This document shows positions 8,498-17,268 of a DNA stretch of 37,835 nt, one piece after another; within the stretch, counting starts at the first letter, position 1, and each line of letters opens with the position of its first letter. Below the pieces are notes generated by a model, which saw only the letters and a program-made list of their open reading frames with translations, made no database searches and was not told the DNA's origin. Origin of the DNA: an uncultured Dorea sp. (GTDB lineage Bacteria; Bacillota; Clostridia; Lachnospirales; Lachnospiraceae); assembly GCA_947652615.1 (NCBI GenBank), contig CANTDX010000035.1:1-37835 (forward strand), written 5' to 3'. The translations under genes and the position numbers were made by a program.

Positions 8498-9208
8498 ATG
8501 AACTTAAAAACTGTGGGGCAGGATATGTGGAATGAAGCATATGATTGAGGAGGGAATATTGTTTTTTATCCACATGAAGAGATTGTTCGTTTTTTGAACA
8601 AATATGTCAGGAAACGTACCGGCATTACAACGTTCAAAAATATTATGCCGTTAACTGATGACGAGTGGAAGAAATTCGCGAGTCTTGATCTTGGATGCGG
8701 AATTGGACGTCACATAAGGCTGCTGGATGAATTTGGTTTGAATCCATATGGTATAGATCTATCAAGCGAGGCAGTTATTCAAGGGAGGACGTGGATGTGT
8801 GCTATAGGTAAGCAGGAACAGGCAGATAAAATGAGTATTGGTAGTGTGACCGAATTGCCTTATGAAAACGAATTTTTTAATATCTGTGTATCACATAGCG
8901 TATTGGATTGTATGCCGAGAAAATTGGCACAGATGGGAATAAGAGAAGCATTCCGTGTGTTAAAAAGCAAAGGATTGATGTACATGGACTTTTATATGGA
9001 TAATCAAAAAGGCGACTGTGATGAACAGGCAATGGACGGATTTGATAAAAATACGATAAAGTCTTATTTTACTGTAGAAAGCATTAAAGAGTTTATTGGC
9101 GATCAGGCGGATATTAAGGATTTTAAAATAATCCGTACAACGGATGCAGATGGAAGGGATATAGAATATGGATGCAGGGCACATCTGGTAATGCAAAAAA
9201 TTAGTTAA
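8498..9208 (+). pseudogene. Class I SAM-dependent methyltransferase interrupted by an in-frame TGA at codon 17
   Basis: ATG 8498 has a strong AGGAGG at 8484-8489 and reads 16 codons (MNLKTVGQDMWNEAYD) to TGA at 8546-8548. The same frame then stays open to 9208. The residues just after the stop (NIVFYPHEEIVRFLNKYVRK) look like a normal methyltransferase N-terminus. The body has motif I LDLGCGIGRHIRLL, then YGIDLSSEAV, and VTELPYENEFFNICVSHSVLDC. A single CGA-to-TGA change would explain it. Without readthrough, translation would need an unusual restart; TTG 8594 keeps the methyltransferase core but has no good ribosome binding site. The protein probably methylates a sugar or its substituent when intact. 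Whether it is dead, strain-specific or phase-variable is unknown. Confidence 0.7.
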
Positions 9209-9224
9209 AAAGGAGCGGCTAAAA

Positions 9225-10466
9225 ATGTTTAGACCCCAAATATCCGTAATTATAACCACTTATAATATCGAGAAATACATCAGCGAGTGTCTTGATAGTG
9301 TTTTAAATCAAAGTATGACAGAAATAGAGGTAATCTGTATAGATGATGCCTCAACAGACCATTCTCTGGATATATTAAATCAGTATGCTGCCAGGGACAG
9401 TAGAGTTCGTGTTTTCCCACAGGCGGAAAGTATAGGGCCTTCGACTGCAAGAAACATTGGATATAGAGAGGCCAAAGGAGAATATGTTTATCAAATTGAT
9501 GGTGATGACTTTCTTGTTGACGGAGCTTTAGAAAGGATGTATAGATGCGCGGAGGAAAATCGTTTGGAGTTTTTGACGTTTTCAGCGGACGCATTTGCCG
9601 ACACAAAAGAAATAAAAGATATGGTAAAGGACAGCCTGAATCTTTATAAAAGGACCGGTACTTACAACGGAGTAATGAAAGGAATGGAGCTTTTTGCGGA
9701 ATGTATGCGAAATGGTGATTTTCTTGGAAATTTATGCTGTATCTTATTAAGTAAGAACTTTTTTGATTCCTATAATATGTATTTAGTCGATGGATTGTAT
9801 GCATCCGCAGATAATAATTTTTTGTTTTATTTGAAAGCACAAAGAGTGATGTGTATTAAGGATGTATTATATATGAGACGTTTTCGGGAAAATTCCATCG
9901 TAACCTCAAAAAAAACACTTATCAAGTTTGAAAGTATATTGGTCCAATATATATATGAAATTAGTTTATGGAATCAATACAACTTTGAAGACTTTATAGA
10001 AAAGGAGTTGGAAAAATATTTTGCAACGTTTTGGAAGAGTGTTCTAAAAACATATAACCAAGTCATTGATAAGAACGCGCCTTTAAGATTGTTACCAAAA
10101 TATAAGCTTGCAAAATTTGTTTATGATTATTACATAAATGAGGGTAGCGTATACTGGACAAAACCGATCGGAGAGATAATAGCGAAGATACATCAGTACG
10201 AAAGAGTTATTATTTATGGAGCAAAAGATATCGGTCAGGATGTAAGAATGATATTAGAAAAAAATGGAATTACCAATTACCTTTTTGCAGTAAGCGATAA
10301 CAAAAATGAGACAAATCTTGATGGAACAAAAATATTTAATATTGAAGAATTGGAGTATTTAAAGAAAAATTCGATTGTAATTATAGCGACAAGTAAGCGA
10401 CATCATGAGACAATCAGAAAAAAGCTACTGGAAATAGGGTTTGAACATGTGCTGGCAGTAGAATAG
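9225..10466 (+). CDS. GT2 family glycosyltransferase with C-terminal Rossmann-like module
   Basis: Residues 1-110 are a GT-A glycosyltransferase family 2 domain: ISVIITTYNIEKYISECLDS, then VICIDDASTD, TARNIGYREAKGEYVYQIDG and the metal-binding DGDD. The middle is helical. Residues 325-413 form an added domain starting RVIIYGAKDIGQDVRMIL, with the GxxxIG glycine pattern of a nucleotide-binding fold and a late strand SIVIIATSKRHHETI. This extension is not part of a standard GT2 and resembles modules in three neighbouring proteins. The enzyme would add a sugar to a lipid- or protein-linked acceptor at the cytoplasmic face. AAGGAG precedes the start. Donor and acceptor are unknown. Confidence 0.82.
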   Translation: MFRPQISVIITTYNIEKYISECLDSVLNQSMTEIEVICIDDASTDHSLDILNQYAARDSRVRVFPQAESIGPSTARNIGYREAKGEYVYQIDGDDFLVDGALERMYRCAEENRLEFLTFSADAFADTKEIKDMVKDSLNLYKRTGTYNGVMKGMELFAECMRNGDFLGNLCCILLSKNFFDSYNMYLVDGLYASADNNFLFYLKAQRVMCIKDVLYMRRFRENSIVTSKKTLIKFESILVQYIYEISLWNQYNFEDFIEKELEKYFATFWKSVLKTYNQVIDKNAPLRLLPKYKLAKFVYDYYINEGSVYWTKPIGEIIAKIHQYERVIIYGAKDIGQDVRMILEKNGITNYLFAVSDNKNETNLDGTKIFNIEELEYLKKNSIVIIATSKRHHETIRKKLLEIGFEHVLAVE

Positions 10467-10481
10467 GAGGCAATCGTAATA

Positions 10482-11123
10482 GTGGAGACCAGAGAAATTA
10501 TTGAGCGGTTGGAAAGACAAAATTATTTGATGGAGAAAAGATATGAGATCTTGAAGTCTATGATCTGTGATATCTATGATGAAGTGATACCCCAAAAGAA
10601 AGTCTGTCCGATCTGTAAAAGTGAGATCCGATGTTATATTCCCTATGGAATGCCGAAGATGCGATACCATGCGCAATGTCCTGTATGCCTAGGCGCGGAA
10701 AGAGAACGGTTGTTGGCAAGGTATCTTGAATTTCAATGGGAAAATTTAACTGCTCATAAATTCAGCCGAGGAGAAAAAATTAAAATCTTGCATTTTGCAC
10801 CTGAATGGGGATTTCATCAGCGTTTTAGTGGTAAGGAACAAATAGACTATTATCCTGTAGATATTAATCCTGATTTTCCCTATCCTATCGTGAAAGCCGT
10901 AAACATAACGGACATTCCTTATCCGGATGATTATTTCGATTTAATTATCTGCTTTCATGTCCTGCAGTATGTGAAGGATGAGAAGAAAGCATTGAAAGAA
11001 GTAAAGCGTGTATTAGCAGATAATGGAAGCGCTATTTTCTGTGATAATGTGAATGAGATCAAAAAATATTATTTGCGACAGGGGGAAGAAATCTGTATTT
11101 ATAAAAAGCAGAGTGAATTGTAA
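10482..11123 (+). CDS. SAM-dependent methyltransferase with N-terminal zinc ribbon
   Basis: The 213-residue protein starts at a GTG with AGGAGG at 10465-10470. A four-cysteine zinc-ribbon pattern, CPICKSE (residues 42-45) and CPVCLGAERERLL (about 66-69), is followed by a methyltransferase core. KILHFAPEWGFHQRF stands in the motif I position without the usual GxGxG glycines, and PYPDDYFDLIICFHVLQYVKDEKKAL is a typical motif IV region. This CPIC/CPVC-type methyltransferase is common in surface polysaccharide clusters. The C-terminus is short: the usual final helix and strands after YLRQGEEICIY are missing, so it may be truncated. Its target is unknown. Confidence 0.7.
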   Translation: METREIIERLERQNYLMEKRYEILKSMICDIYDEVIPQKKVCPICKSEIRCYIPYGMPKMRYHAQCPVCLGAERERLLARYLEFQWENLTAHKFSRGEKIKILHFAPEWGFHQRFSGKEQIDYYPVDINPDFPYPIVKAVNITDIPYPDDYFDLIICFHVLQYVKDEKKALKEVKRVLADNGSAIFCDNVNEIKKYYLRQGEEICIYKKQSEL

Positions 11124-11143
11124 AAGAGAGGACGTAATAAAGG

Positions 11144-12910
11144 ATGAATAGAAAGGTGTTGGTGTTAGCGCCTCATCCGGATGATGAACTGTTGATAGCC
11201 GGGGCATTAATATATACATTAAAGAAAAAACGGTATGACATTACTGTTGCCTATTTTACCAATGGCGATTCTTTTGGGGGGCAAGGAATAGTCAGAATAC
11301 AGGAGGCAATAGATGCTCTGAATGTTTTAGGAATCAGAGAAAAAAACATTATATTTTTAGGGTATGGAAATGGCTGGAAAAACGGAAAGCATATATACAA
11401 TTTGTCGGATGGCGAGGAAGCTGTTTCTTATGCTGATAAAAGAGAGACTTACTGTGTAGAGGGGCATCCGGAATACCGTATGTTAAAATCTGGGGAGCAT
11501 CATCGGTATACCCGTCAAAATGCGATAAAGGATATCAGGGAATTGATTATGGATATTCATGCAGATTTGATTGTTTGCGTGGATTTCGATTCACATGCAG
11601 ATCATCGGGCACTTTCGTTGTTCTTTGAGGAGGCCATGGGAGATATCTTAAGGAATAACAGTAGCTATACGCCAATTGTGCTGAAAAAATTTGCTTATGC
11701 TGGAATGAGCAGTGCAAAATGGGACTACTACTGTGCTCCGATTCTAGAAACGCAGCCGGGATATAAAGAAGAGCTTTTTGACCAGCGGTACGAATGTGAC
11801 AACCCGATTTTTCTTTGGGATGATAGGCTACAGCTTAAAGTCCATCGACGAACTAGAACACGGTATATAGGTAGAAATATATTATATAAAGCGGCATTAA
11901 AACATAAATCACAAAAATTTCATAATCGTGTAGGTGCCTTTGCTAATGCGGATATAGTGTACTGGCAAAGAAGAACGGATAGTATCTCTTACAGAGCGCA
12001 AGTGTCAGCAACATCCGGAAGGGCGGATTATGTAAATGACTTCAAAATGATCGACTGTCCTAATGTACTGTGTGGCTTGGATGGAGTGGAAATGTTGCAG
12101 AATTGCGTATGGATCCCGGATAAAAGTGATAAAATCAAAAAACTTTTTTTTGATTTTCTGGTACCGGTCAGAATATCCAAAGTACATCTATACGAAAATT
12201 TTCTTCCACATGAAAATATATCTAAAGCACAGCTTATCTTTGATACAGGTACGATAATTATCATTCATAATATAGAGCATAAAGGAAGAAAAACAGAAGT
12301 TGTATTTGAAACTCAATATAATGTAAAACATATGGAGTTTCAAATACTGGAAAGTGAAGGGACAAAGTTTGGATTGACAGAGCTTGAAATTTACGAAGAT
12401 GACGATGAGCAAAATATACCTTTAGAACTATATATACAGCCGAAGAAAAAAAGCAGAACCATTGAAAATAATCCAGATATATTTTTCGAAAAAAAGCTTC
12501 ATAAGATTGTTGTTAATCATTCCAAAGAAAGCTGGTATTACAGGATGTACCACCTACTGCTCAGATGGAATGAAGCAGGGAACGACAAGATTGTAAGATG
12601 GCTGCGGCAAAATCAGTATCAGAACGCTGCAATCTATGGGATGGGTGATTTGGGCAGAAAATTGTACCGCGATTTAAAAGCAACGGAAATCTGTGTGAAA
12701 TTTGCAATGGATCAGTATGCAGGTAGCATGACGGCGGACATACCTGTTGTTCGCCTGGATTTATTTGCAGTGATGCCTGATGTGGATGTGGTAATTGTTA
12801 CGGTAACACAGAGCTATGACAGTATTAAAAAGGAATTGGTATCTCATGGATGTGATTCAGCTAAAATTATTTCATTACAGCAGATGATTGAGGAAGCAAT
12901 CTATATTTGA
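11144..12910 (+). CDS. PIG-L family deacetylase with galactose-binding-like and Rossmann-like C-terminal domains
   Basis: The first 230 residues are a PIG-L/LmbE deacetylase: LVLAPHPDDELLIAGALI with the zinc-binding HPDDE at 11-15, and VDFDSHADHRAL carrying the second zinc histidine pair. These enzymes hydrolyse N-acetyl groups from GlcNAc-type sugars. Residues about 285-420 look like a discoidin/galactose-binding beta-sandwich (SATSGRADYVND, VRISKVHLYENF, KFGLTELEIYED). Residues 492-588 begin NAAIYGMGDLGRKLYRDL, another Rossmann-like module. The protein is 588 residues, about twice a plain PIG-L. No signal peptide is seen. It is the second deacetylase in the cluster. The domain names beyond PIG-L are inferred from pattern only. 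Confidence 0.75.
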   Translation: MNRKVLVLAPHPDDELLIAGALIYTLKKKRYDITVAYFTNGDSFGGQGIVRIQEAIDALNVLGIREKNIIFLGYGNGWKNGKHIYNLSDGEEAVSYADKRETYCVEGHPEYRMLKSGEHHRYTRQNAIKDIRELIMDIHADLIVCVDFDSHADHRALSLFFEEAMGDILRNNSSYTPIVLKKFAYAGMSSAKWDYYCAPILETQPGYKEELFDQRYECDNPIFLWDDRLQLKVHRRTRTRYIGRNILYKAALKHKSQKFHNRVGAFANADIVYWQRRTDSISYRAQVSATSGRADYVNDFKMIDCPNVLCGLDGVEMLQNCVWIPDKSDKIKKLFFDFLVPVRISKVHLYENFLPHENISKAQLIFDTGTIIIIHNIEHKGRKTEVVFETQYNVKHMEFQILESEGTKFGLTELEIYEDDDEQNIPLELYIQPKKKSRTIENNPDIFFEKKLHKIVVNHSKESWYYRMYHLLLRWNEAGNDKIVRWLRQNQYQNAAIYGMGDLGRKLYRDLKATEICVKFAMDQYAGSMTADIPVVRLDLFAVMPDVDVVIVTVTQSYDSIKKELVSHGCDSAKIISLQQMIEEAIYI

Positions 12911-12929
12911 AGGAGAGAGAATAGATATT

Positions 12930-13946
12930 ATGATAAAACTGCTTATATATGGGTCGGGAGAGATATATCAGATATTTAAAAGAATCATTAATTGGGAAAA
13001 TGTGCAGTTAAGAGCGTTTGTAGACAGTTGGAAGTTTTGCGGCAAGATTGAAGGAGTGGATGTGATTTCCCCTTATAATATAGTTACACAAGAATATGAC
13101 TACATATTATGTGCCAGTGACTTTGAGAATGAGATGCGTAAAACGTTGAATGGGTTAGGGATTTCCGATGAAAAAATCATTTCTGGGAAATTGGATTACA
13201 GGAATATTTTGGATCACAAAGAATTATTTGATGTTTCACATTTTTTAGCTTATCAAAATCATCTTATTGCGAAATCTGTGAATACGCTTATTGAAAGAAA
13301 TAGATTTTGTGACATAAGGCGGGGAATGGAATGGCTGGAAGAAAAAATCTCCATAACTGGAGACGGTGCTTGGGCGGTTGGGTATGATTATTTATCAACT
13401 TTGTGTAAAATTTTACAGATTATGAAGCCTCAAAATATTTTAGAGATGGGCTTGGGACAAAGCAGCAAAGTTATTTTAAGCTATCAGAGAAACAACGGAT
13501 GCAAATACAAGATTATTGAGCAGGATGAAGAATGGCTTGATTTTTTCATAAGGGATAACGGAAGCATATCAAATGATGCAGAAATTTTCATAAGACCGAT
13601 CAAACAGATGCTATGTGAAAAGTATGATGCTAATGTAAATTGCTATTCAGATATCAGTGATATAGTTGCAAATGAAACATACGACGTAATTTCAATAGAT
13701 GGTCCATGGGGAAGCGAAGGAATTTCCAGAGTAGATATTCTTCCCTATATTCCGAAGTGTTTGAAAAAATCCTGGTGTATTTTGATTGATGATTATGAGC
13801 GTGACGGAGAAAAAAATTTAGTCTGTGAATTAGAAAATAAATTGCAGGACAATAAGCTCCATTACTGTAAAAAGATTTATGGAAAAGATCGTCAGTTATG
13901 TTTAATTGCTTCTGCTGATAATCGATTTATGTGCAGTCTTTTTTAG
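12930..13946 (+). CDS. Class I methyltransferase-like protein with N-terminal Rossmann-like module
   Basis: ATG 12930 is chosen over an earlier in-frame start at 12888. AGGAGAG at 12911 precedes it, and the protein then starts cleanly with IKLLIYGSGEIYQIFKRI. This gives 338 residues. The N-terminal 90 residues form the same kind of glycine-rich nucleotide-binding-like module seen in the neighbours. The C-terminal half has NILEMGLGQSSKVIL (motif I-like), CKYKIIEQDEEW and YDVISIDGPWGSEG with a later ILIDDYERDG, a pattern of class I SAM-dependent methyltransferases. The final 13 residues are unusual in being cysteine- and phenylalanine-rich. Its substrate is unknown; a sugar or amino-acid methylation in the same glycan is plausible. 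Confidence 0.65.
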   Translation: MIKLLIYGSGEIYQIFKRIINWENVQLRAFVDSWKFCGKIEGVDVISPYNIVTQEYDYILCASDFENEMRKTLNGLGISDEKIISGKLDYRNILDHKELFDVSHFLAYQNHLIAKSVNTLIERNRFCDIRRGMEWLEEKISITGDGAWAVGYDYLSTLCKILQIMKPQNILEMGLGQSSKVILSYQRNNGCKYKIIEQDEEWLDFFIRDNGSISNDAEIFIRPIKQMLCEKYDANVNCYSDISDIVANETYDVISIDGPWGSEGISRVDILPYIPKCLKKSWCILIDDYERDGEKNLVCELENKLQDNKLHYCKKIYGKDRQLCLIASADNRFMCSLF

Positions 13947-13978
13947 AAGACTTTTCATAAGAGAGGGGAAGTGTTTAA

Positions 13979-15298
13979 ATGTCACTTTATGAAGACCTTG
14001 TAAATAAGAAAGAGAAACTATCAGTCATAGGGCTTGGATATGTTGGAATGCCGATTGCTGTTGCGTTTGCTGAGAAAATACAGGTGATAGGGTTTGATTT
14101 GAAATCAGAGAAAATTGAGTTATATAAGAAAGGAGTAGATCTTACACGTGAAGTTGGAGATGAAGCGATCCAAAGAACCTCTGTAGATTTTACGGATAAT
14201 CCGGCCAGACTTCGCGAAGCGAAATTCCATATTGTAGCTGTCCCGACTCCGGTTAATCAGGATCATACTCCGAATCTTAAACCAGTGGAAGATGCTGCAA
14301 GAATCATTGGTCAAAATCTTACGAAAGGTTCTATTATTGTATTTGAATCTACGGTGTACCCAGGTGTCACGGAGGAAATTTGTGTTCCAGTTTTAGAGGA
14401 AGTATCTGGGCTTTCATGCGGAACAGATTTTAAAGTCGGATATTCACCGGAGCGAATTAACCCTGGTGACAAACAACATAGGCTTTCAAATATCCGTAAA
14501 ATTGTATCCGGGATGGATCAGGATACTCTTGCGGAAATTAAAAATATTTATGAATTGGTAATTACAGTTGGTACATATCCGGTATCCAATATTAAAACGG
14601 CAGAAGCAATTAAGGTTGTCGAGAACTCCCAGAGAGACATTAACATCGCGTTTATGAATGAGCTTGCAATGGTATTTGACAGAATGGGAATTGATACCAA
14701 TGAGGTTGTGGATGGAATGAATACGAAGTGGAATGCATTAGGTTTCAGGCCTGGACTTGTAGGAGGACATTGTATCGGTGTTGATCCTTATTATTTTACA
14801 TATGAAGCTGAGAAACTCGGGTATCATAGTCAGATTATTCTAAATGGTAGAATTGTAAATGATAGTGTAGGAAAATTTATTGCTGATTCTGCTATTAAAC
14901 AGACTATTTTAGCTGGTAAGACTATTAAAGATGCTAATTTTGTTATTTTAGGTCTTACCTTCAAAGAGAATTGTCCTGATATTAGAAACAGTAAAGTAAT
15001 GGATATTATACATGAATTGGCAGAATTTAAGGTGGATCCTGTAGTGGTGGATCCATGGGCAGATGAACAAGACGCGGAACAGGAATACAATATTAAACTT
15101 ACAAAAATAGAAGATGTTAAAACTGCTGATTGTGTAATTATTGCGGTTGCACACAGAGAATTTAAGCAACTTGGTATGGCTGGTATTGGGAAGATTTTTG
15201 GGAATGATGTAAATTCCCAAAAAGTTATTATTGATGTTAAAGGAATGCTTAACATGGAGGAAGTTAGTAAAGAGGGATATAGATGTTGGAGATTATAA
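13979..15298 (+). CDS. UDP-N-acetylhexosamine 6-dehydrogenase (WbpA/TviB-like nucleotide-sugar dehydrogenase)
   Basis: The 439-residue protein has the NAD-binding VIGLGYVGMP at about 16-25, the active-site region FESTVYPGVTEE, and the catalytic GGHCIGVDPYY with Cys265. It also has the C-terminal UDP-binding region FKENCPDIRNSKVMDII. The pattern matches UDP-GlcNAc/UDP-GalNAc 6-dehydrogenases, which oxidise C6 twice to give a uronic acid, rather than UDP-glucose dehydrogenases. It is the last intact gene of the AT-rich cluster, with AGAGGGGAAG upstream and a hairpin downstream. The exact hexosamine cannot be resolved from motifs. Confidence 0.85.
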   Translation: MSLYEDLVNKKEKLSVIGLGYVGMPIAVAFAEKIQVIGFDLKSEKIELYKKGVDLTREVGDEAIQRTSVDFTDNPARLREAKFHIVAVPTPVNQDHTPNLKPVEDAARIIGQNLTKGSIIVFESTVYPGVTEEICVPVLEEVSGLSCGTDFKVGYSPERINPGDKQHRLSNIRKIVSGMDQDTLAEIKNIYELVITVGTYPVSNIKTAEAIKVVENSQRDINIAFMNELAMVFDRMGIDTNEVVDGMNTKWNALGFRPGLVGGHCIGVDPYYFTYEAEKLGYHSQIILNGRIVNDSVGKFIADSAIKQTILAGKTIKDANFVILGLTFKENCPDIRNSKVMDIIHELAEFKVDPVVVDPWADEQDAEQEYNIKLTKIEDVKTADCVIIAVAHREFKQLGMAGIGKIFGNDVNSQKVIIDVKGMLNMEEVSKEGYRCWRL

Positions 15299-15320
15299 AA
15301 TGAGATAGTAAGATGACTTA

Positions 15321-15361
15321 ATATTAAAACCATTGCAGTTTTTTTGCTTGGTATTTAATAT
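15321..15361 (+). terminator. Hairpin at the end of the glycan cluster, possible terminator
   Basis: ATATTAAAACC (15321-15331) can pair with GGTATTTAATAT (15350-15361) with a one-base bulge. The loop holds a run of seven T. The T run is inside the loop rather than after the stem, so this is not a textbook Rho-independent terminator. Position 23 bases after the last cluster gene supports a role in 3' end formation. Confidence 0.35.
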
Positions 15362-15411
15362 ACTGAAGTTTCCACAGGTCAACACCTCTTTCATATCATT
15401 TTCAGTGTTTA

Positions 15412-15516
15412 TTCGCGCGATATAACTTGAATCATCTGGACAGACTCCCCGCGATTGCAGAGAGTCTGCTGCATGACCCGGATAAAGCGGAAGCGATCAT
15501 TCAGAACGGATATTAG
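15412..15516 (+). pseudogene. Remnant of a glycosyltransferase C-terminus
   Basis: In one frame the segment reads LNHLDRLPAIAESLLHDPDK and then AEAIIQNGY followed by TAG at 15514. The 'LPAIAExLLxxPDKAxxIIxNGY' pattern is typical of the last helices of CgeB/GT90-like and other glycosyltransferases. The frame runs into TGA at 15364 with no recognisable start or catalytic domain, so only the tail remains. It is GC-rich like the core chromosome and unlike the cluster upstream. It could be what is left of a resident gene after the AT-rich cluster was inserted or exchanged. A chance resemblance cannot be ruled out. Confidence 0.4.
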
Positions 15517-15525
15517 AAACAGTAT

Positions 15526-17268
15526 CTACTCCCCCAGCACCCGCTCCCTGACCACATCAAATGGCGCCGGGCCTACATCCAGCACCGCCTTATGGAACTT
15601 CTCCTGGGAGAATCCCTTCCCCCACTGCTTAACCGCGTCTCTCTTAAGCTCCAGGAATTCTACATATCCGATATAATACTTCAGATAATTGGCCGGATCT
15701 GCGATGATCAGGTCATAGATATCCTCGATTGTATCCACATCCGTGATCCCATAGCTCCGGAAGAAGGAGGTCGCCTCGATGAGCGTCCAGCCCTCGTAAT
15801 GAATGCCCATATCGGCGAGGGCATAGAGCCCAAGGATCACGGATGTATTCTTCTGCATCAGCGTCGCCTGTTCCTTGGTTATGGGGGCATAGTAGTAGCT
15901 CATCATCTCGCTGTAGGTGGCCCATCCTTCCGTATAGCCGCCGTAATTCAGAAGATTGCGGATGGGGTCCGGCTTCCTGCCGGCGTAGTAGGTCGTCTGG
16001 TAGAGATGCCCCGGATAGCCTTCATGTGCAAGGGTCGTAAATAGCGACAGGTCATCCGGCAAATGTCCCTGATTGATGTAGATGACGTTGTCGGTGGAGT
16101 TGTCGATGGCCGGTATCATATAGAATGCGGGACTTAAGTATTCTTCCATGGACTTCTGGACGTATTTGATCTCGGTATTGACCTTGGGAGGCTTGGGGAA
16201 ATGTTCTTCCAGTTTGTCTTCTAAGTCAGAGAGGATGGCGGCAGGATCCGAGGTCTCCAGTGAGGCGCCCTGTGTCTTGAACAGATCGGAGGAGACGGAG
16301 ACGTTCTCATCGACGGGAGTCAGGATCTTCTGCATATCGGCAAGATCGGAGATCATCTGCTTCTGGGTCAATTGCTGCAGTTCAGGTATGCTTCGGGAGG
16401 ATCCGGTCTCGGAAGCGACGGTCAGCTCATAATATTCCCGTCCTTCTGGCAGATGGCAGAGTCCGTTAGGGTTCTTACCGGTGCCGCGAAGGGCGGCAAG
16501 GCCGTCCTTTAGTTCGGTGTATGCCGGGTAAATGTAATTCCGGATGTATTCGGAATTGGTCTCTATGTATGCATTTCTCTTGTCGGCGGGCAGTTCCATG
16601 GAGTCTAAGCGGTCTTTGAAGGAGGAATGCAGATAATTATCATTCCCCATATCGATAAATGCCTGACATTCCTTGATGATCCCGTCGGCGGAATAATCTG
16701 CCATGAACAGCCCGGCTTCGGATTTGGCCTGTTCGAATTCCAGGATAGAGTGAAAATATTCCGGGGTTTTGGTCAGCAGCTCCAGATAGGTGTCGACATC
16801 GGCCTGTGTGTAGAACTGGTATTCCGACAGGAGCACCGGAAGCTGGGCCTGAGTGCCGGTCATGGGCGCCAGAGGCTCTTCGTACAGCGCGTAGGGAGCC
16901 ATTTCCCGGGCGGAGGTAAGATAATCCGTCAGTACGTCATAGGTCAGCCGGTTCTTCTTAGAGAGGCGGCTGCGGTCGAAGGAACTTACGGCGGCCAGCG
17001 CGTTCTCGGCTGCGGCGCAGATGACGTCGGTGTCGGCGGTACAGCTTCCGAAGGTGACGGGAGTATTCTCGATCCCGTAGGCCGACGGATCTTTCAGGGT
17101 ATAATGAAGGGAAATCGTGCTTCCGGCAACTTCCTGGCAGAATAGATTTCTTGTATAATTTTCAAACTGTTGGTTTTCATTTCCGCGGAAATGCCAGTAC
17201 AGCCCTGTGGATAGGAGGATTGCCGCAAGAAGCAGAGAGGCGGTGATGATCGAACGTTTTTTTGACAT
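15526..17268 (-). CDS. DUF885 family protein, membrane-anchored metallopeptidase-like
   Basis: On the - strand the frame is open from 17697, but the supported start is ATG at 17266-17268. It has AAAGG upstream and begins with a short basic stretch and one hydrophobic helix (residues about 7-25), a signal anchor. This gives 580 residues. The motif TLAHEGYPGHLYQ at about 413-424 is an HExxxxH-type zinc-binding site characteristic of DUF885 proteins; Glu416 would be catalytic. The protein probably sits outside the membrane and cleaves peptides, but no substrate is known. It is convergent with the glycan cluster, with only about 10 bases between the remnant stop and its own stop, and is divergent from the next gene. 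Confidence 0.85.
   Translation of the reverse strand: MSKKRSIITASLLLAAILLSTGLYWHFRGNENQQFENYTRNLFCQEVAGSTISLHYTLKDPSAYGIENTPVTFGSCTADTDVICAAAENALAAVSSFDRSRLSKKNRLTYDVLTDYLTSAREMAPYALYEEPLAPMTGTQAQLPVLLSEYQFYTQADVDTYLELLTKTPEYFHSILEFEQAKSEAGLFMADYSADGIIKECQAFIDMGNDNYLHSSFKDRLDSMELPADKRNAYIETNSEYIRNYIYPAYTELKDGLAALRGTGKNPNGLCHLPEGREYYELTVASETGSSRSIPELQQLTQKQMISDLADMQKILTPVDENVSVSSDLFKTQGASLETSDPAAILSDLEDKLEEHFPKPPKVNTEIKYVQKSMEEYLSPAFYMIPAIDNSTDNVIYINQGHLPDDLSLFTTLAHEGYPGHLYQTTYYAGRKPDPIRNLLNYGGYTEGWATYSEMMSYYYAPITKEQATLMQKNTSVILGLYALADMGIHYEGWTLIEATSFFRSYGITDVDTIEDIYDLIIADPANYLKYYIGYVEFLELKRDAVKQWGKGFSQEKFHKAVLDVGPAPFDVVRERVLGE

Noticed and set aside
8546..8548. TGA as a selenocysteine codon
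   Set aside because: No convincing SECIS-like hairpin follows within the next 40 bases, and methyltransferases of this type do not use selenocysteine. A nonsense mutation is simpler.
15455..15676. 73-codon + strand frame at the junction
   Set aside because: Antisense to the 3' end of the DUF885 gene and Ser/Arg-rich without homology; the glycosyltransferase-like remnant is in another frame.
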